Positions 18,501-25,558 of a DNA stretch of 35,814 nt are shown in pieces. The stretch's first letter is position 1. Each line of letters opens with the position of its first letter. A program made the translations under genes and the position numbers. The stretch comes from Rhodopirellula sp. (GTDB lineage Bacteria; Planctomycetota; Planctomycetia; Pirellulales; Pirellulaceae): contig JAHELS010000039.1 in assembly GCA_024644085.1 (NCBI GenBank), forward strand, positions 1 to 35,814. The letters run 5' to 3'. Below the pieces are notes generated by a model. It was not told the origin of the DNA. It was given only the letters and a program-made list of their open reading frames with translations, and did no database searches.

Positions 18501-21500
18501 CTGTCTTCCGGAAGCCAGGGCATCGAAACGATCCGGTTTGATTCGGCAGTGTTTACGCCAACGACCACGACCGACTTGAGGCTGGGTCCACTCTCGATAC
18601 TTGATTCGGTTGCGATTGTCGGCCCCGGGATGGGAAACCTCACTCTCAATGCGGGCGGCAACTCACGCATCTTCGAGATTTCGTCTGCTCTCTCAAGCGT
18701 GGTGATCGAAGGAATGACACTCGATGGCGGACGCACCGATGGCGACAATGCCGTCTCAGAACTTACACACAACGGAGGCTCGATCCGGATCGAAGCGGGA
18801 ACGAACGTGACACTCCGCGATATCAAGATTCAAAACAGCCGAACGAGCGGGCTGCGGGCCGGAGGAGGAGCCATCTTCGCCGCTGATGCCACTTTATCGA
18901 TTGAAAACAGCGTCATTACCGACAACTTCACCGAAGGATTTGCGGCCGACGGCGGGGCGATCGGTGTTCGCGGCGGTACGCTGCAAATCTCGGATTCGAC
19001 GATCTCAGCGAATCGCACCGACGGTAGTGCGAGCGGCGGCGGCATCGCGGCGGTTTCGAGCCAACTCGGTGCGGTGGAAGTTACCATTTCGCGATCCACG
19101 ATTGCCAACAACGAGGTATCGAGCAATGCATCGCTCGGCGGCGGTATCGTGATGACCGGTGGGACACTCTCGATCGACGACACTCTGATTCGCGATAACG
19201 TCAGTTCCGGATCGATGTCACAAGGAATTGGCATCTTTTTCAGCGAAGGATCGATTTCAATTTCGAACTCTCGCATCGAATCGAATCGATCGTCGGGTGA
19301 CGCATCCATCGGCGGCGGATTGCTCGTGTCTGATTCCGTGCTTGAACTGATCAATTCCTCCGTGACCGAAAACCAACTCGAAGGAAACGACTCGCATGGT
19401 GCCGGCATGCACGTCTCGGAAGTGAACGCCCGGATCGTCAACACTACGGTCGCTACGAATACAGCACTCGGTACAGATTCCTTCGGCGGCGGCATCGCGG
19501 CCGGCCCGAACGCTGATCTGCGAATTGTCAATTCAACTTTGACAGGCAACTCCGTCGGACAATCCGGCGGCGGAATCGCAGTGCTGGGAGCATCGGGAAA
19601 CATTTTAACGATTCACAACTCGATCCTGGCCGGGAACATCGGTACGGCCAATGCACCAGACCTGCTACAGGGGACTGCGAGCGCGACGCTGAGTTCGTCA
19701 TTGCTCGGCGACAATGCTGGTACGTTGTTCTCCGAAGCACAAACATCCGACGCGATGGGCAACCTGGTCGGATCCAGCGCAGGATCTGGGATTATCGATC
19801 CGATGCTATCGCCGTTGGCGATCAACGGTGGAACGACAAAAACACAGAAGCCGCTCGGTGGAAGCCCAGCTTTGGATGCAGGCAACGATGCACTGGCGGT
19901 CGACGCGGCGAACATGCCGCTGGTGAGTGACCAACGGGGCGCGCCCTTCCTTCGATTTTTCAACGCGGTTGACATGGGGGCCTTCGAGGTCCAGCCACCA
20001 CGAGAACCGGTTCTGTCCTGGCCCGAACCCGCGAATATCTTCGTCGGCACACCATTGACCAATGTTCAGCTGAACGCAACGACAAATACGCCCGGGTCGT
20101 TCGTGTACACCCCGACCGCCGGAACGATACTCGGCCTCGGCAACGACCAACCCCTGTCGGTGGACTTCACGCCGGATGACACAATCCACTACGCATCGAC
20201 GTCCGCCGTCACTACGATCGATGTCGTCTCCCGTTCAGATCTCGGAGATGCACCCGATTCCTACGCGACGCTGAGATCGAGTGACGGTCCGCGCCACATC
20301 GTAGGCGCCTTGAAACTTGGAACTCTCGTGGACGCGGAAGTCGACGGACAACCAAGTAGCGATGCCCGTGGTGACGGTGCGGATGATGACGGGATTACCT
20401 TCTTGACCGATCTCGTAACGACGGACCTTGATAACACGACCGCATCGATCCTGGTGAATACTTCCGCACGCGCGAAGCTGGATGCGTGGATCGACTTCAA
20501 CGCCAACGGGATCTTCGATCCGTTGACCGAACACCTAGGCGTCGGGACCAGCATCGACCTGTTTTCCGGAGACAATGTCGTTTCGTTTACGATTCCGGCC
20601 GGGGCCACCGCGGGAGCAACCTTCGCAAGGTTCCGGCTCAGCAGCGGTGGTGGCTTGCTGCCCGGCGGCGCGGCAAGTGACGGCGAAGTCGAAGACTACG
20701 CGGTCACGATTCTCAACGGCCCACAAGTTGTCGACGTCATGTTGCCGCGTGGCAACGTTACTCTGTCCAACGATATGGGCAATCTGGTCATCCAGCGCAG
20801 TGCCGACACCTTGTTCCGCGCACCCGCGTCAACCGTCGAACGATTTGAAATCGTTGGTGATGAATTCAGCAAAGTGTTGACCATTGACAACACCCAAGGC
20901 ATCGCTGTTCCAGCAAATGGAATCTTTTACGATGGCGTCGACCGCATCAACACGATCCGATTGGTCGGTTCGCACGACACGTTCGATCTTAGCCGAAGCG
21001 GAATCATTGAGCTGCGCAATATCGCGGCCATCAATCTAGCAGACGGTACGGCGACGGTCCTGAGGTTCGATTCACGCGCGGTACGTGCCATGGATCCTCG
21101 CGGCGGCGGTGTCGTTGTCGTTGGAAGCGTTAACGATTCGATCGAGATTGCCGACGGCAATCTGTGGCGAATGTCCGAGCCGATCGACGTTGCAGGCGAA
21201 TCTTTCAGCGTGGTTTCATTAAGCGACACATTCGTGCAAGCCGATTTCGTCAGCCCCTGGCAAAATCTTGCACAAGCCAGCGACATCAATAACGACGGCG
21301 GAGTCACGGCCAACGACGCGCTGCGGATCATTAACGAATTGGCTCGCCGGACTTTTTCCGATCCGACAACCGGGCTGTTGAAGGATCCGAGCGATGTGTC
21401 GCCCTGGCCCGGTAACTATTACGATCAAAGTGGCGACGGTTTCGCCACGGCACTCGATGCGCTGCGCGTTATCAACCAACTTGCTCGCATCGCCACCGCA

Positions 21501-21770
21501 CCGTCGGGCGCAGGCGAGGCAGTCGTCCGACGACCCGGAAACCAGATGAAGGCGGTCGCCACGACGCCCACGTATCAGACGGATCAAGTTGAGATGCCTG
21601 GCACGAACCGAGCCAGTTCCTCCAGTGGCATCGACATAATCGCAGCCGCTCGCTCCGAGAGCTTTTTCCTATCGGTGACCTCGCAAGAGACCGATGAAAC
21701 GCCCCAACAACAGGCAGCCGCGGTCGATGATCTGTTATCCTCAGCAGAGTTCCTCGAAGAGTTACGTTAG
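15513..21770 (+). CDS. Giant secreted beta-helix protein with three CSLREA-type units, GEVED and dockerin domains
   Basis: 2085 residues. The N terminus is Arg-rich and carries LEALESRRVLAS, a variant of the planctomycete LEPR motif. Three large units follow (about residues 31-540, 543-966 and 970-1491). Each opens with a VTSLREAVTSAN-like motif (CSLREA type), runs through Gly-Gly-rich right-handed beta-helix coils (patterns like SGGAIFA and NSTVSGNSASG), and closes with DQRGAPFQR followed by DIGAYELQ, the choice-of-anchor-Q-like ending. Then come an MBG-like module (1493-1570), a GEVED domain (1575-1738, DSYATLRSSDGPRH to GEVEDYAVTI), a beta region, and a dockerin type I pair (about 1920-2000) with loops DINNDGGVTANDAL and DQSGDGFATALDAL that should bind calcium. 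It is likely an extracellular adhesin or polysaccharide-binding scaffold. No cohesin partner is in the window. Confidence 0.88.
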   Translation: MTRRRCPARTSRLHRRPLRLEALESRRVLASFLVTTSNDVVDANDSVTSLREAVTSANQFAGSDTISFDATALDSSSRIELQLGQLEITDSVSIAGPGQHLLKIDAQNLSRLINFNAASGNLSLSGLTLTGGRTTEGDIGSLSSGGAIRFASSGTLTLDNVAVTNNRTLGNGARGGAIFADAGNIVLTDSVISSNQTSGIGSSGGGIYAGSGTVSLLNSILSGNTTTNNNAMGGGIHAAGGAVALIQSTISNNQTSGDSADGGAVFATSGLTIDASRVIANMTAGSDSDGGAVFASGTLDVSNSDVFGNRSEGPDSSGGAVAFDTGIVTVLNSSIAGNQTTAQRSYGAGLFSVRSDITITQSTISDNNAGGAASHGGGISAFFSSLEIVASTVTGNASGGSGGGIAFAESQGDTLEIRNSIIAENADTGAGPDFTAPLSPTSLAVESSLIGNNTGTTLDEAQTPDQDGNIVGDPTGLGIIDPLLGPLMLAGATRVHPLTPSSLAVNSGDNSFVGSIANDQRGAPFQRISGASVDIGAYELQPVTANSFIVTILTDDVDFSDADVSLREALVVANGNPGPETITFAPGLFTNASSIELQLGELVITETVSIQGPGPHALAIDAGGNSRVFSVRGSDTDVTITRATIRGGMTMAADEGGAAIEFLSDGILTLQDMFLTSNHTLGDNSNGGAIYSRVGGVEVERSVISGNSTSGDLASGGAIFAGAGLIATDTTIKGNSTAGDLAPGGGVFSNLTGRNAVALTRTTVSGNMASGVDSGGGGIATGAGAASLVNSTVSGNSASGNGGGVLVADATANHRIVSSTIALNTADGKGGGISAVAATSGSLTIHNSVVASNLDDGSAPDVDASSVFAESSLFGDNTGTPLPEAQSADAFGNLVGAPSPGGGLIDPMIEILAPRGGFTETHALSPSSAAIDAGDPLLLGQLSTDQRGEPFQRVAGGRPDIGSYEVQSIDDVLLVTTEIDELDFSNAQMSLREALQLSSGSQGIETIRFDSAVFTPTTTTDLRLGPLSILDSVAIVGPGMGNLTLNAGGNSRIFEISSALSSVVIEGMTLDGGRTDGDNAVSELTHNGGSIRIEAGTNVTLRDIKIQNSRTSGLRAGGGAIFAADATLSIENSVITDNFTEGFAADGGAIGVRGGTLQISDSTISANRTDGSASGGGIAAVSSQLGAVEVTISRSTIANNEVSSNASLGGGIVMTGGTLSIDDTLIRDNVSSGSMSQGIGIFFSEGSISISNSRIESNRSSGDASIGGGLLVSDSVLELINSSVTENQLEGNDSHGAGMHVSEVNARIVNTTVATNTALGTDSFGGGIAAGPNADLRIVNSTLTGNSVGQSGGGIAVLGASGNILTIHNSILAGNIGTANAPDLLQGTASATLSSSLLGDNAGTLFSEAQTSDAMGNLVGSSAGSGIIDPMLSPLAINGGTTKTQKPLGGSPALDAGNDALAVDAANMPLVSDQRGAPFLRFFNAVDMGAFEVQPPREPVLSWPEPANIFVGTPLTNVQLNATTNTPGSFVYTPTAGTILGLGNDQPLSVDFTPDDTIHYASTSAVTTIDVVSRSDLGDAPDSYATLRSSDGPRHIVGALKLGTLVDAEVDGQPSSDARGDGADDDGITFLTDLVTTDLDNTTASILVNTSARAKLDAWIDFNANGIFDPLTEHLGVGTSIDLFSGDNVVSFTIPAGATAGATFARFRLSSGGGLLPGGAASDGEVEDYAVTILNGPQVVDVMLPRGNVTLSNDMGNLVIQRSADTLFRAPASTVERFEIVGDEFSKVLTIDNTQGIAVPANGIFYDGVDRINTIRLVGSHDTFDLSRSGIIELRNIAAINLADGTATVLRFDSRAVRAMDPRGGGVVVVGSVNDSIEIADGNLWRMSEPIDVAGESFSVVSLSDTFVQADFVSPWQNLAQASDINNDGGVTANDALRIINELARRTFSDPTTGLLKDPSDVSPWPGNYYDQSGDGFATALDALRVINQLARIATAPSGAGEAVVRRPGNQMKAVATTPTYQTDQVEMPGTNRASSSSGIDIIAAARSESFFLSVTSQETDETPQQQAAAVDDLLSSAEFLEELR

Positions 21771-21796
21771 CTTGCCGGCGCGCGGAGGACCGCTCG

Positions 21797-22261
21797 ATGA
21801 CCAACGCGAATCATGACGTGAATCCTTATGATCCACCGCCGCCGTGTGACGCGGTGGATGAGGATTCGCTTTCCCAGATTATCGCAAGGACGGCCGAGGG
21901 AACGCGATTTCCCGTCGAAGCGTATCTATTCACTCTTCAAGGGTTTGAATTTGCCCGGACCCATGTGCAACATCCCCAGAAACCGCCTTATGGCGAGGGA
22001 CATTTTGATGCGGTCGATCTCTGCTGGTGCTTGCACGACTACGCATTGCATTTGTACGGCGAAAGTGCACGCGAGCAGTTGGCCCAGTGGGGCATTCGAC
22101 GCACTCGAGACTTCGGCGACATCGAATTCGAGCTGATTCGCAGCGGGCTGGTTCAAAAATCTGATGAATCCGAATCCGCCGACGACTACGCGGACGTTTT
22201 TGATTTTGACGAAGAATTTGATCACGGAAAAAATCCACGCGAGGGTTGCGAGGATCCGTGA
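21797..22261 (+). CDS. Minf_1886-like Planctomycetes/Verrucomicrobia protein of unknown function
   Basis: 154 residues. GGAGG (21784-21788) is 8 nt before the ATG, one of the best ribosome binding sites in the window. The core FPVEAYLFTLQGFEFAR, the HFDAVDLCWCLHDYALHLYG segment and the QWGIRRTRDFGDIEFELIRSG stretch match, from memory, a small family restricted to these phyla (NCBI family name Minf_1886). Its function is not known. The C terminus is strongly acidic (about residues 122-145). It is soluble and probably cytoplasmic. It starts 26 nt after the stop of the giant beta-helix gene on the same strand, but shares no obvious function with it. It converges with the slipin gene across a hairpin. 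Confidence 0.85.
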   Translation: MTNANHDVNPYDPPPPCDAVDEDSLSQIIARTAEGTRFPVEAYLFTLQGFEFARTHVQHPQKPPYGEGHFDAVDLCWCLHDYALHLYGESAREQLAQWGIRRTRDFGDIEFELIRSGLVQKSDESESADDYADVFDFDEEFDHGKNPREGCEDP

Positions 22262-22277
22262 CCAACGACTTAAAAAC

Positions 22278-22311
22278 AAACCTCCAGCTCGCTTTACCGA
22301 GCCGGAGGTTT
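22278..22311. terminator. Bidirectional stem-loop terminator
   Basis: AAACCTCC-A-GCTCG (22278-22291), loop CTTTAC, then CGAGC-C-GGAGGTTT (22298-22311): 13 base pairs with one A/C mismatch. It lies between the convergent stops of the Minf_1886-like gene (22261) and the slipin gene (22316). The A/T-rich foot at each end suits termination in both directions. Confidence 0.75.
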
Positions 22312-22315
22312 CCAG

Positions 22316-23422
22316 TTAAAGCACGTTCACTACGCGTTCGGTCAATCCCTTTTCACCCAATACGACGCTCAGATTGCTGGACGAAGCGATCGCTTCGAGC
22401 ACTTCCAATTCCCGCAATCGCATCAACGTCGGATTATCCGACAGCAACTTGGCCGTATTCGCCTGACTTCGCATCGCCGCGGTTTCCTCACGACGTGAAA
22501 TCAGGTTTGCCTCCGCTGCCTTGCGGGCTTCGGTCACCTTGTTCATCAGATCCTTCATGTCACCCGGCAGGATGATGTCGCGGATTCCAACGGACACGAG
22601 TTCGAGGCCCAGGGCACCCGCGTGGTTAGCAACTGTCGTGTGGATCTCTTGAATCAACGTATCCTTGTCCGTCAAGAACGTGTCGAGGTCACGACTGCTG
22701 ACGCCGGCGCGCAGCGCCAGTTGCGTTTCGCGGTACAGTGATTGACGCACGTCCACGCTTGCACTGACCGACTTGCGAGCATCGACAACGCGGTAGACTG
22801 CCAACGCGTTCATCCGCAAGGATACTTTGTCCGCGGTCATGATCTCCTGGCCGCTGACGTCGATGGTCTCGTCACGCGTGTCGACTTCCACGATCCGAGC
22901 GTCGGCCGTCCGCTTCCAGAACGCGTACAAACCGGGCGCCAGCGTATCGGAGTACCGACCGTCCACGAACAACACACCGACGTGATCTCGCTGGACCTTG
23001 CAAATGTCCATCATCGACTCGGCCATCGTCGATCGGACAATGGTTTTCAAGTCGGGGTGCTCAAACCGAACGGCATTCGCGTCGATCAATTCCACGCGAA
23101 CGTCGCGCGGGTCCGAAAAGTAGACGTAGAGACCTCGGTCCAGCACGTGACTGAATCGGCCGTCGATCCAAACCAAAGCGCGCTGATCGTCCTTCAAGTC
23201 AACCACCGTGGTCACCGGGTCGAGCAATCCCGACTTGACGATCATGTCCAGCTGTTCATGGACCAGCCACGGCTTGCGCTTGGAGACCACTTCGACGCGA
23301 TTCTTCAACAGTGGATCGAACATCCAGTGTGTGCCGGCTTGCAGGACGCCAGCGAATTCGCCCTCGCGAAAATGCAAGCCAACTTCGTAGCTGCGGATCT
23401 TGATACGCTTGAGAAACAACAT
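22316..23422 (-). CDS. Slipin-family SPFH (stomatin/prohibitin-like) protein
   Basis: 368 residues from the ATG at 23422, chosen because GGGGG lies 6 nt upstream; the frame stays open further but without sense. The C-terminal two thirds (about 147-340) is an SPFH domain: GVLFVDGRYSDTLAPGLYAFWK, VSGQEIMTADKVSLRMNALAVYRV, LGLELVSVGIRDIILPGDMK, and an Ala/Glu-rich helix KVTEARKAAEANLISRREE. Such proteins form ring- or cage-like oligomers on membranes. Unusually there is no N-terminal membrane segment. Instead, the motif V-x-φ-x-x-G-x-F-x-x-x-L-x-x-G-x-[YH]-x-F occurs three times (about 11-35, 80-102, 147-169), so the N-terminal 140 residues appear to be repeats of the SPFH entry strand. No NfeD-type partner gene is adjacent. 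Confidence 0.85.
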   Translation of the reverse strand: MLFLKRIKIRSYEVGLHFREGEFAGVLQAGTHWMFDPLLKNRVEVVSKRKPWLVHEQLDMIVKSGLLDPVTTVVDLKDDQRALVWIDGRFSHVLDRGLYVYFSDPRDVRVELIDANAVRFEHPDLKTIVRSTMAESMMDICKVQRDHVGVLFVDGRYSDTLAPGLYAFWKRTADARIVEVDTRDETIDVSGQEIMTADKVSLRMNALAVYRVVDARKSVSASVDVRQSLYRETQLALRAGVSSRDLDTFLTDKDTLIQEIHTTVANHAGALGLELVSVGIRDIILPGDMKDLMNKVTEARKAAEANLISRREETAAMRSQANTAKLLSDNPTLMRLRELEVLEAIASSSNLSVVLGEKGLTERVVNVL

Positions 23423-23793
23423 GACGCACCCCCTTTCGGTGCAATCTGAGGACCTTGGCAACTTCTGTTGCACTCAAGAGAGGCCGTCGAGAGACGAAAC
23501 GTTCGCGAATCACAGAAAGAATCACGGAGTGCTGCTTGAGCGGTCGCGCGTGTGCCACGTTCCGAGTGCCGCCAGCGACCTTCTCGCCGCGGAAGAATCC
23601 CGCAGACGATCCGGACGCATGGTGGCAAGGTACTTGGTGGCAACGTGCAAAGGCGGTATCCGCGCACTGCATGGTGACCGTTTCTGATGCCGCTCGATCA
23701 TCACGATCCTACGGCAGTGCCCAGGACCGAATTCACAATCGGCGGATCCACAATACGTTCGTCTCCCTCAGGCTTTCGTCGTGCCGCGTCTTT

Positions 23794-23817
23794 CGACGCC
23801 GCTCGCGTCGGTTTTTT
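23794..23817 (+). terminator. Terminator-like hairpin with T run on the plus strand
   Basis: CGACGC (23794-23799), loop CGCTC, GCGTCG (23805-23810), then G and six T (23812-23817). It has the shape of an intrinsic terminator, yet no plus-strand gene lies upstream of it before 22261. A competing hairpin CGTCGG-TTTTTT-CCGACG (23806-23823) uses the same right arm and the T run as its loop. Confidence 0.45.
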
Positions 23818-23822
23818 CCGAC

Positions 23823-23896
23823 GTTGCGGTACGGGACTCGAACCCGTGACAGCCAGATCCCAAAATCTGGTGCTCTTCCTACTGAGCTAACCGTTT
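23823..23896 (-). pseudogene. Degenerate tRNA-like element (Pro/Gln-like) with 8-nt anticodon loop
   Basis: The minus strand has a good D arm (GCTC-AGTAGGAA-GAGC) and a perfect T arm (ACGGG-TTCGAGT-CCCGT). The anticodon stem CCAGA/TCTGG is perfect, but the loop is TTTTGGGA, eight bases instead of seven. Dropping one T gives a proline TGG loop; reading from the 5' side gives TTG (Gln). In the acceptor stem only the inner four pairs form (CGGT/ACCG); the outer three are A-C, A-A and A-A. A working acceptor end therefore looks lost. I call it a pseudogene, but intact inner arms mean it could be recently broken, or kept for another role. Confidence 0.65.
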
Positions 23897-24081
23897 CGAA
23901 ATCGCCCACGTCAGAACCCATGTCCGGAACACCGCATCCAAAGCCACCAAGGACTGGATACGGAGCCGCTGGCCAAACGATCTCGAACTTCAAAGCACTG
24001 ACAGAGGCGCCCGCGCGAAGGTTCACCGATGTCGACTCGCGTTATTCGCAGCAAGTGTTCTGCGACTGTCGCGGATCGGGA

Positions 24082-24540
24082 TCAGGTTTGTTGCGAATTC
24101 GGCTCGCTGCTGCCCAGCTGGGCGAGGACCTGCAGCACGCCGTTGAGATGAGCCAAACGGGGACCGAACCGATCCACGAATTCGTTCAACATGTACTCAC
24201 CCTCGAGCAAATGCTCTTCGCTATCTTCGATCTCTTCGGTCAGGGAATCGAGGAACTGGGTTTGCACGCGTGAGAGAGTTTCCGCCGCCTGGCGACATGA
24301 TCGGGCGAGCTCGGGGTTGGCGTTCTTCCATTGCTGTAGTTCGTTGGCACGTTGCTTATTGACTGCAACCTGTTGCTGGGCCAATTCTTCGAGCAATCGA
24401 TTCTGTTGTTGCTGGCCCGCAACCAATTGCCGCAGAAGCTCGATTGCCATCCGCTCGCCAGAGGCAGGCTGGTTCGAATCAGATTCCGCCGAGACGTCGA
24501 TTCGGAACATCGGCGAAATGGGTTCGTGGTCGTATGACAT
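24082..24540 (-). CDS. Conserved-looking coiled-coil protein of unknown function
   Basis: 152 residues, no signal peptide or membrane segment. The N-terminal 30 residues are polar and probably unfolded. Residues about 30-75 are Gln/Leu/Glu-rich with heptad-like spacing (GERMAIELLRQLVAGQQQQN and on), likely a coiled coil. The rest is helical and acidic, ending in a Leu-rich helix (LAHLNGVLQVLAQLG). I recognise no family or catalytic motif. A good promoter lies just upstream on the same strand (24588-24617), which supports a real gene. No partner genes are adjacent. Confidence 0.7.
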   Translation of the reverse strand: MSYDHEPISPMFRIDVSAESDSNQPASGERMAIELLRQLVAGQQQQNRLLEELAQQQVAVNKQRANELQQWKNANPELARSCRQAAETLSRVQTQFLDSLTEEIEDSEEHLLEGEYMLNEFVDRFGPRLAHLNGVLQVLAQLGSSEPNSQQT

Positions 24541-24587
24541 GGCTAAAACTTCCTGCGTCTGGTACCAGCTCGTTGATTAGTAAGCTG

Positions 24588-24617
24588 AGTATAACCAACG
24601 AGATTTTGCGTTGTCGA
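24588..24617 (-). promoter_or_regulatory. Sigma70-type promoter for the coiled-coil protein gene
   Basis: On the minus strand TCGACA (24617-24612) and TATACT (24593-24588) are 18 nt apart. Each matches the consensus TTGACA/TATAAT at five of six positions. The predicted transcript start, near 24580, is about 40 nt before the ATG at 24540. Confidence 0.55.
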
Positions 24618-24924
24618 CCATTCGAGTTGGGACAACCGTTTTTATTCCAAAGTACAGGAAAGTTCCGGATTATCCCCAAATTTTGACTTGCTTTCCTTGC
24701 GCGGCCTAATCGCCGCTCAACCGCTAAAGTCGGGATAACCTGCACGCCGAAACAATGTTGTGCGGTGCGCTCGTAATGGGTGCACCAAAATCGTGCACCA
24801 CGATCGCGCACCGGGTTTCACGGCACGCGCCGCCCAGTGGCGCGGTCACCTGCGGAAGATGATGTGAAACTCGCATTCCTTCACGACCCGCACCGCCTCT
24901 CTTTCCTTTTCCGGAATGACATGC
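24618..24924. other. Control region of the hypothetical/helicase pair
   Basis: About 300 nt without a gene. TTGACT (24683-24688) is followed after 18 nt by TAATCG, a weak candidate plus-strand promoter some 200 nt before the next gene. Nothing else stands out. Confidence 0.3.
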
Positions 24925-25518
24925 ATGGCTCAGGATGACCCAGCGACGATTGCCTACTACACCGTCACTGAAGACGATCGAACTGGATGGACCGGCGGAC
25001 TGCTCGTGCTCAATGCCGTAGGTCGGCCACTCGAGTTTCAATGCACACTACCGGTACGAACAACGCGCGCCCACGAAATCTTGTTTGGGCCCACACTGCG
25101 AGACCATTTGATCGGTGAAGTTGTTGGTCCGTTACTACTGAAGAAATGTCGACACCCAATCAAGCTGCTGTGTTGCGACCAGCCCGAAGCGCTGAGAATG
25201 AAATCATCAGCAGACTGTCCCATCGCGCTTGTCGACCAAGCCGCTCAGCTCGAAGAAGGCCCAATCACAGAAGACACCTTGGACGGATCCGCAGCCGTCA
25301 CGCTTGCTGGTGCCACGCTCCGAGTTCCCTTGGAAGCCTACGATCGAGCTGCTGCAATCGTGGCAACGTTGCATGAATTTCCCGACGCGGTGGAGCCGTT
25401 CGAACGTATTCGCGAAGCGATCAAAGAAGCTCAGTCCCAGATCACCCGAGCGAGCACGAACCAGCCGCTCGGCACCAGTGACGCACGTGGTGACATCCCG
25501 GGCGAGCGCGCCGCATAA
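24925..25518 (+). CDS. Hypothetical protein paired with SNF2-type helicase
   Basis: 197 residues from the ATG at 24925 (MAQDD); another ATG three codons upstream (24916) is equally possible, and neither has a clear ribosome binding site. No signal peptide or membrane segment. The first half is beta-rich (TIAYYTVTEDDRTGWTGGLL, LEFQCTLPVRTTRAHEILFG) and contains three cysteines between residues 77 and 100 (CRHP, CCDQ). The second half is helical. I do not recognise the family. It ends 40 nt before the helicase gene on the same strand, so the two are probably cotranscribed and may act together; that is inference from position only. Confidence 0.72.
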   Translation: MAQDDPATIAYYTVTEDDRTGWTGGLLVLNAVGRPLEFQCTLPVRTTRAHEILFGPTLRDHLIGEVVGPLLLKKCRHPIKLLCCDQPEALRMKSSADCPIALVDQAAQLEEGPITEDTLDGSAAVTLAGATLRVPLEAYDRAAAIVATLHEFPDAVEPFERIREAIKEAQSQITRASTNQPLGTSDARGDIPGERAA

Positions 25519-25558
25519 ACGACTTGCGTTGCCGTTGTGAATTGAAAAGGAATCATCG

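Larger units (their letters stand above)
23423..24081. other. 659-nt region between slipin and coiled-coil protein genes
   Basis: Apart from the tRNA-like element and the plus-strand hairpin listed separately, I see no gene here. Plus-strand openings such as 23455-24273 and 23687-23890 run through the tRNA-like element and into the coding strand of the next gene, so they look like chance. The promoter of the slipin gene should lie here, but I cannot name its boxes. Confidence 0.45.

Noticed and set aside
18830..19603. 257-codon minus-strand frame inside the beta-helix protein
   Set aside because: Antisense of Gly/Ser-rich repeats, Pro/Ser-rich in translation, no domain.
22742..23449. 235-codon plus-strand frame opposite the slipin gene
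   Set aside because: Antisense to a clear SPFH protein; His/Val/Asp-rich composition is that of a mirrored GC-rich gene.
23823..23896. Calling the element a functional tRNA-Pro or tRNA-Gln
   Set aside because: Three outer acceptor pairs fail and the anticodon loop has eight bases.
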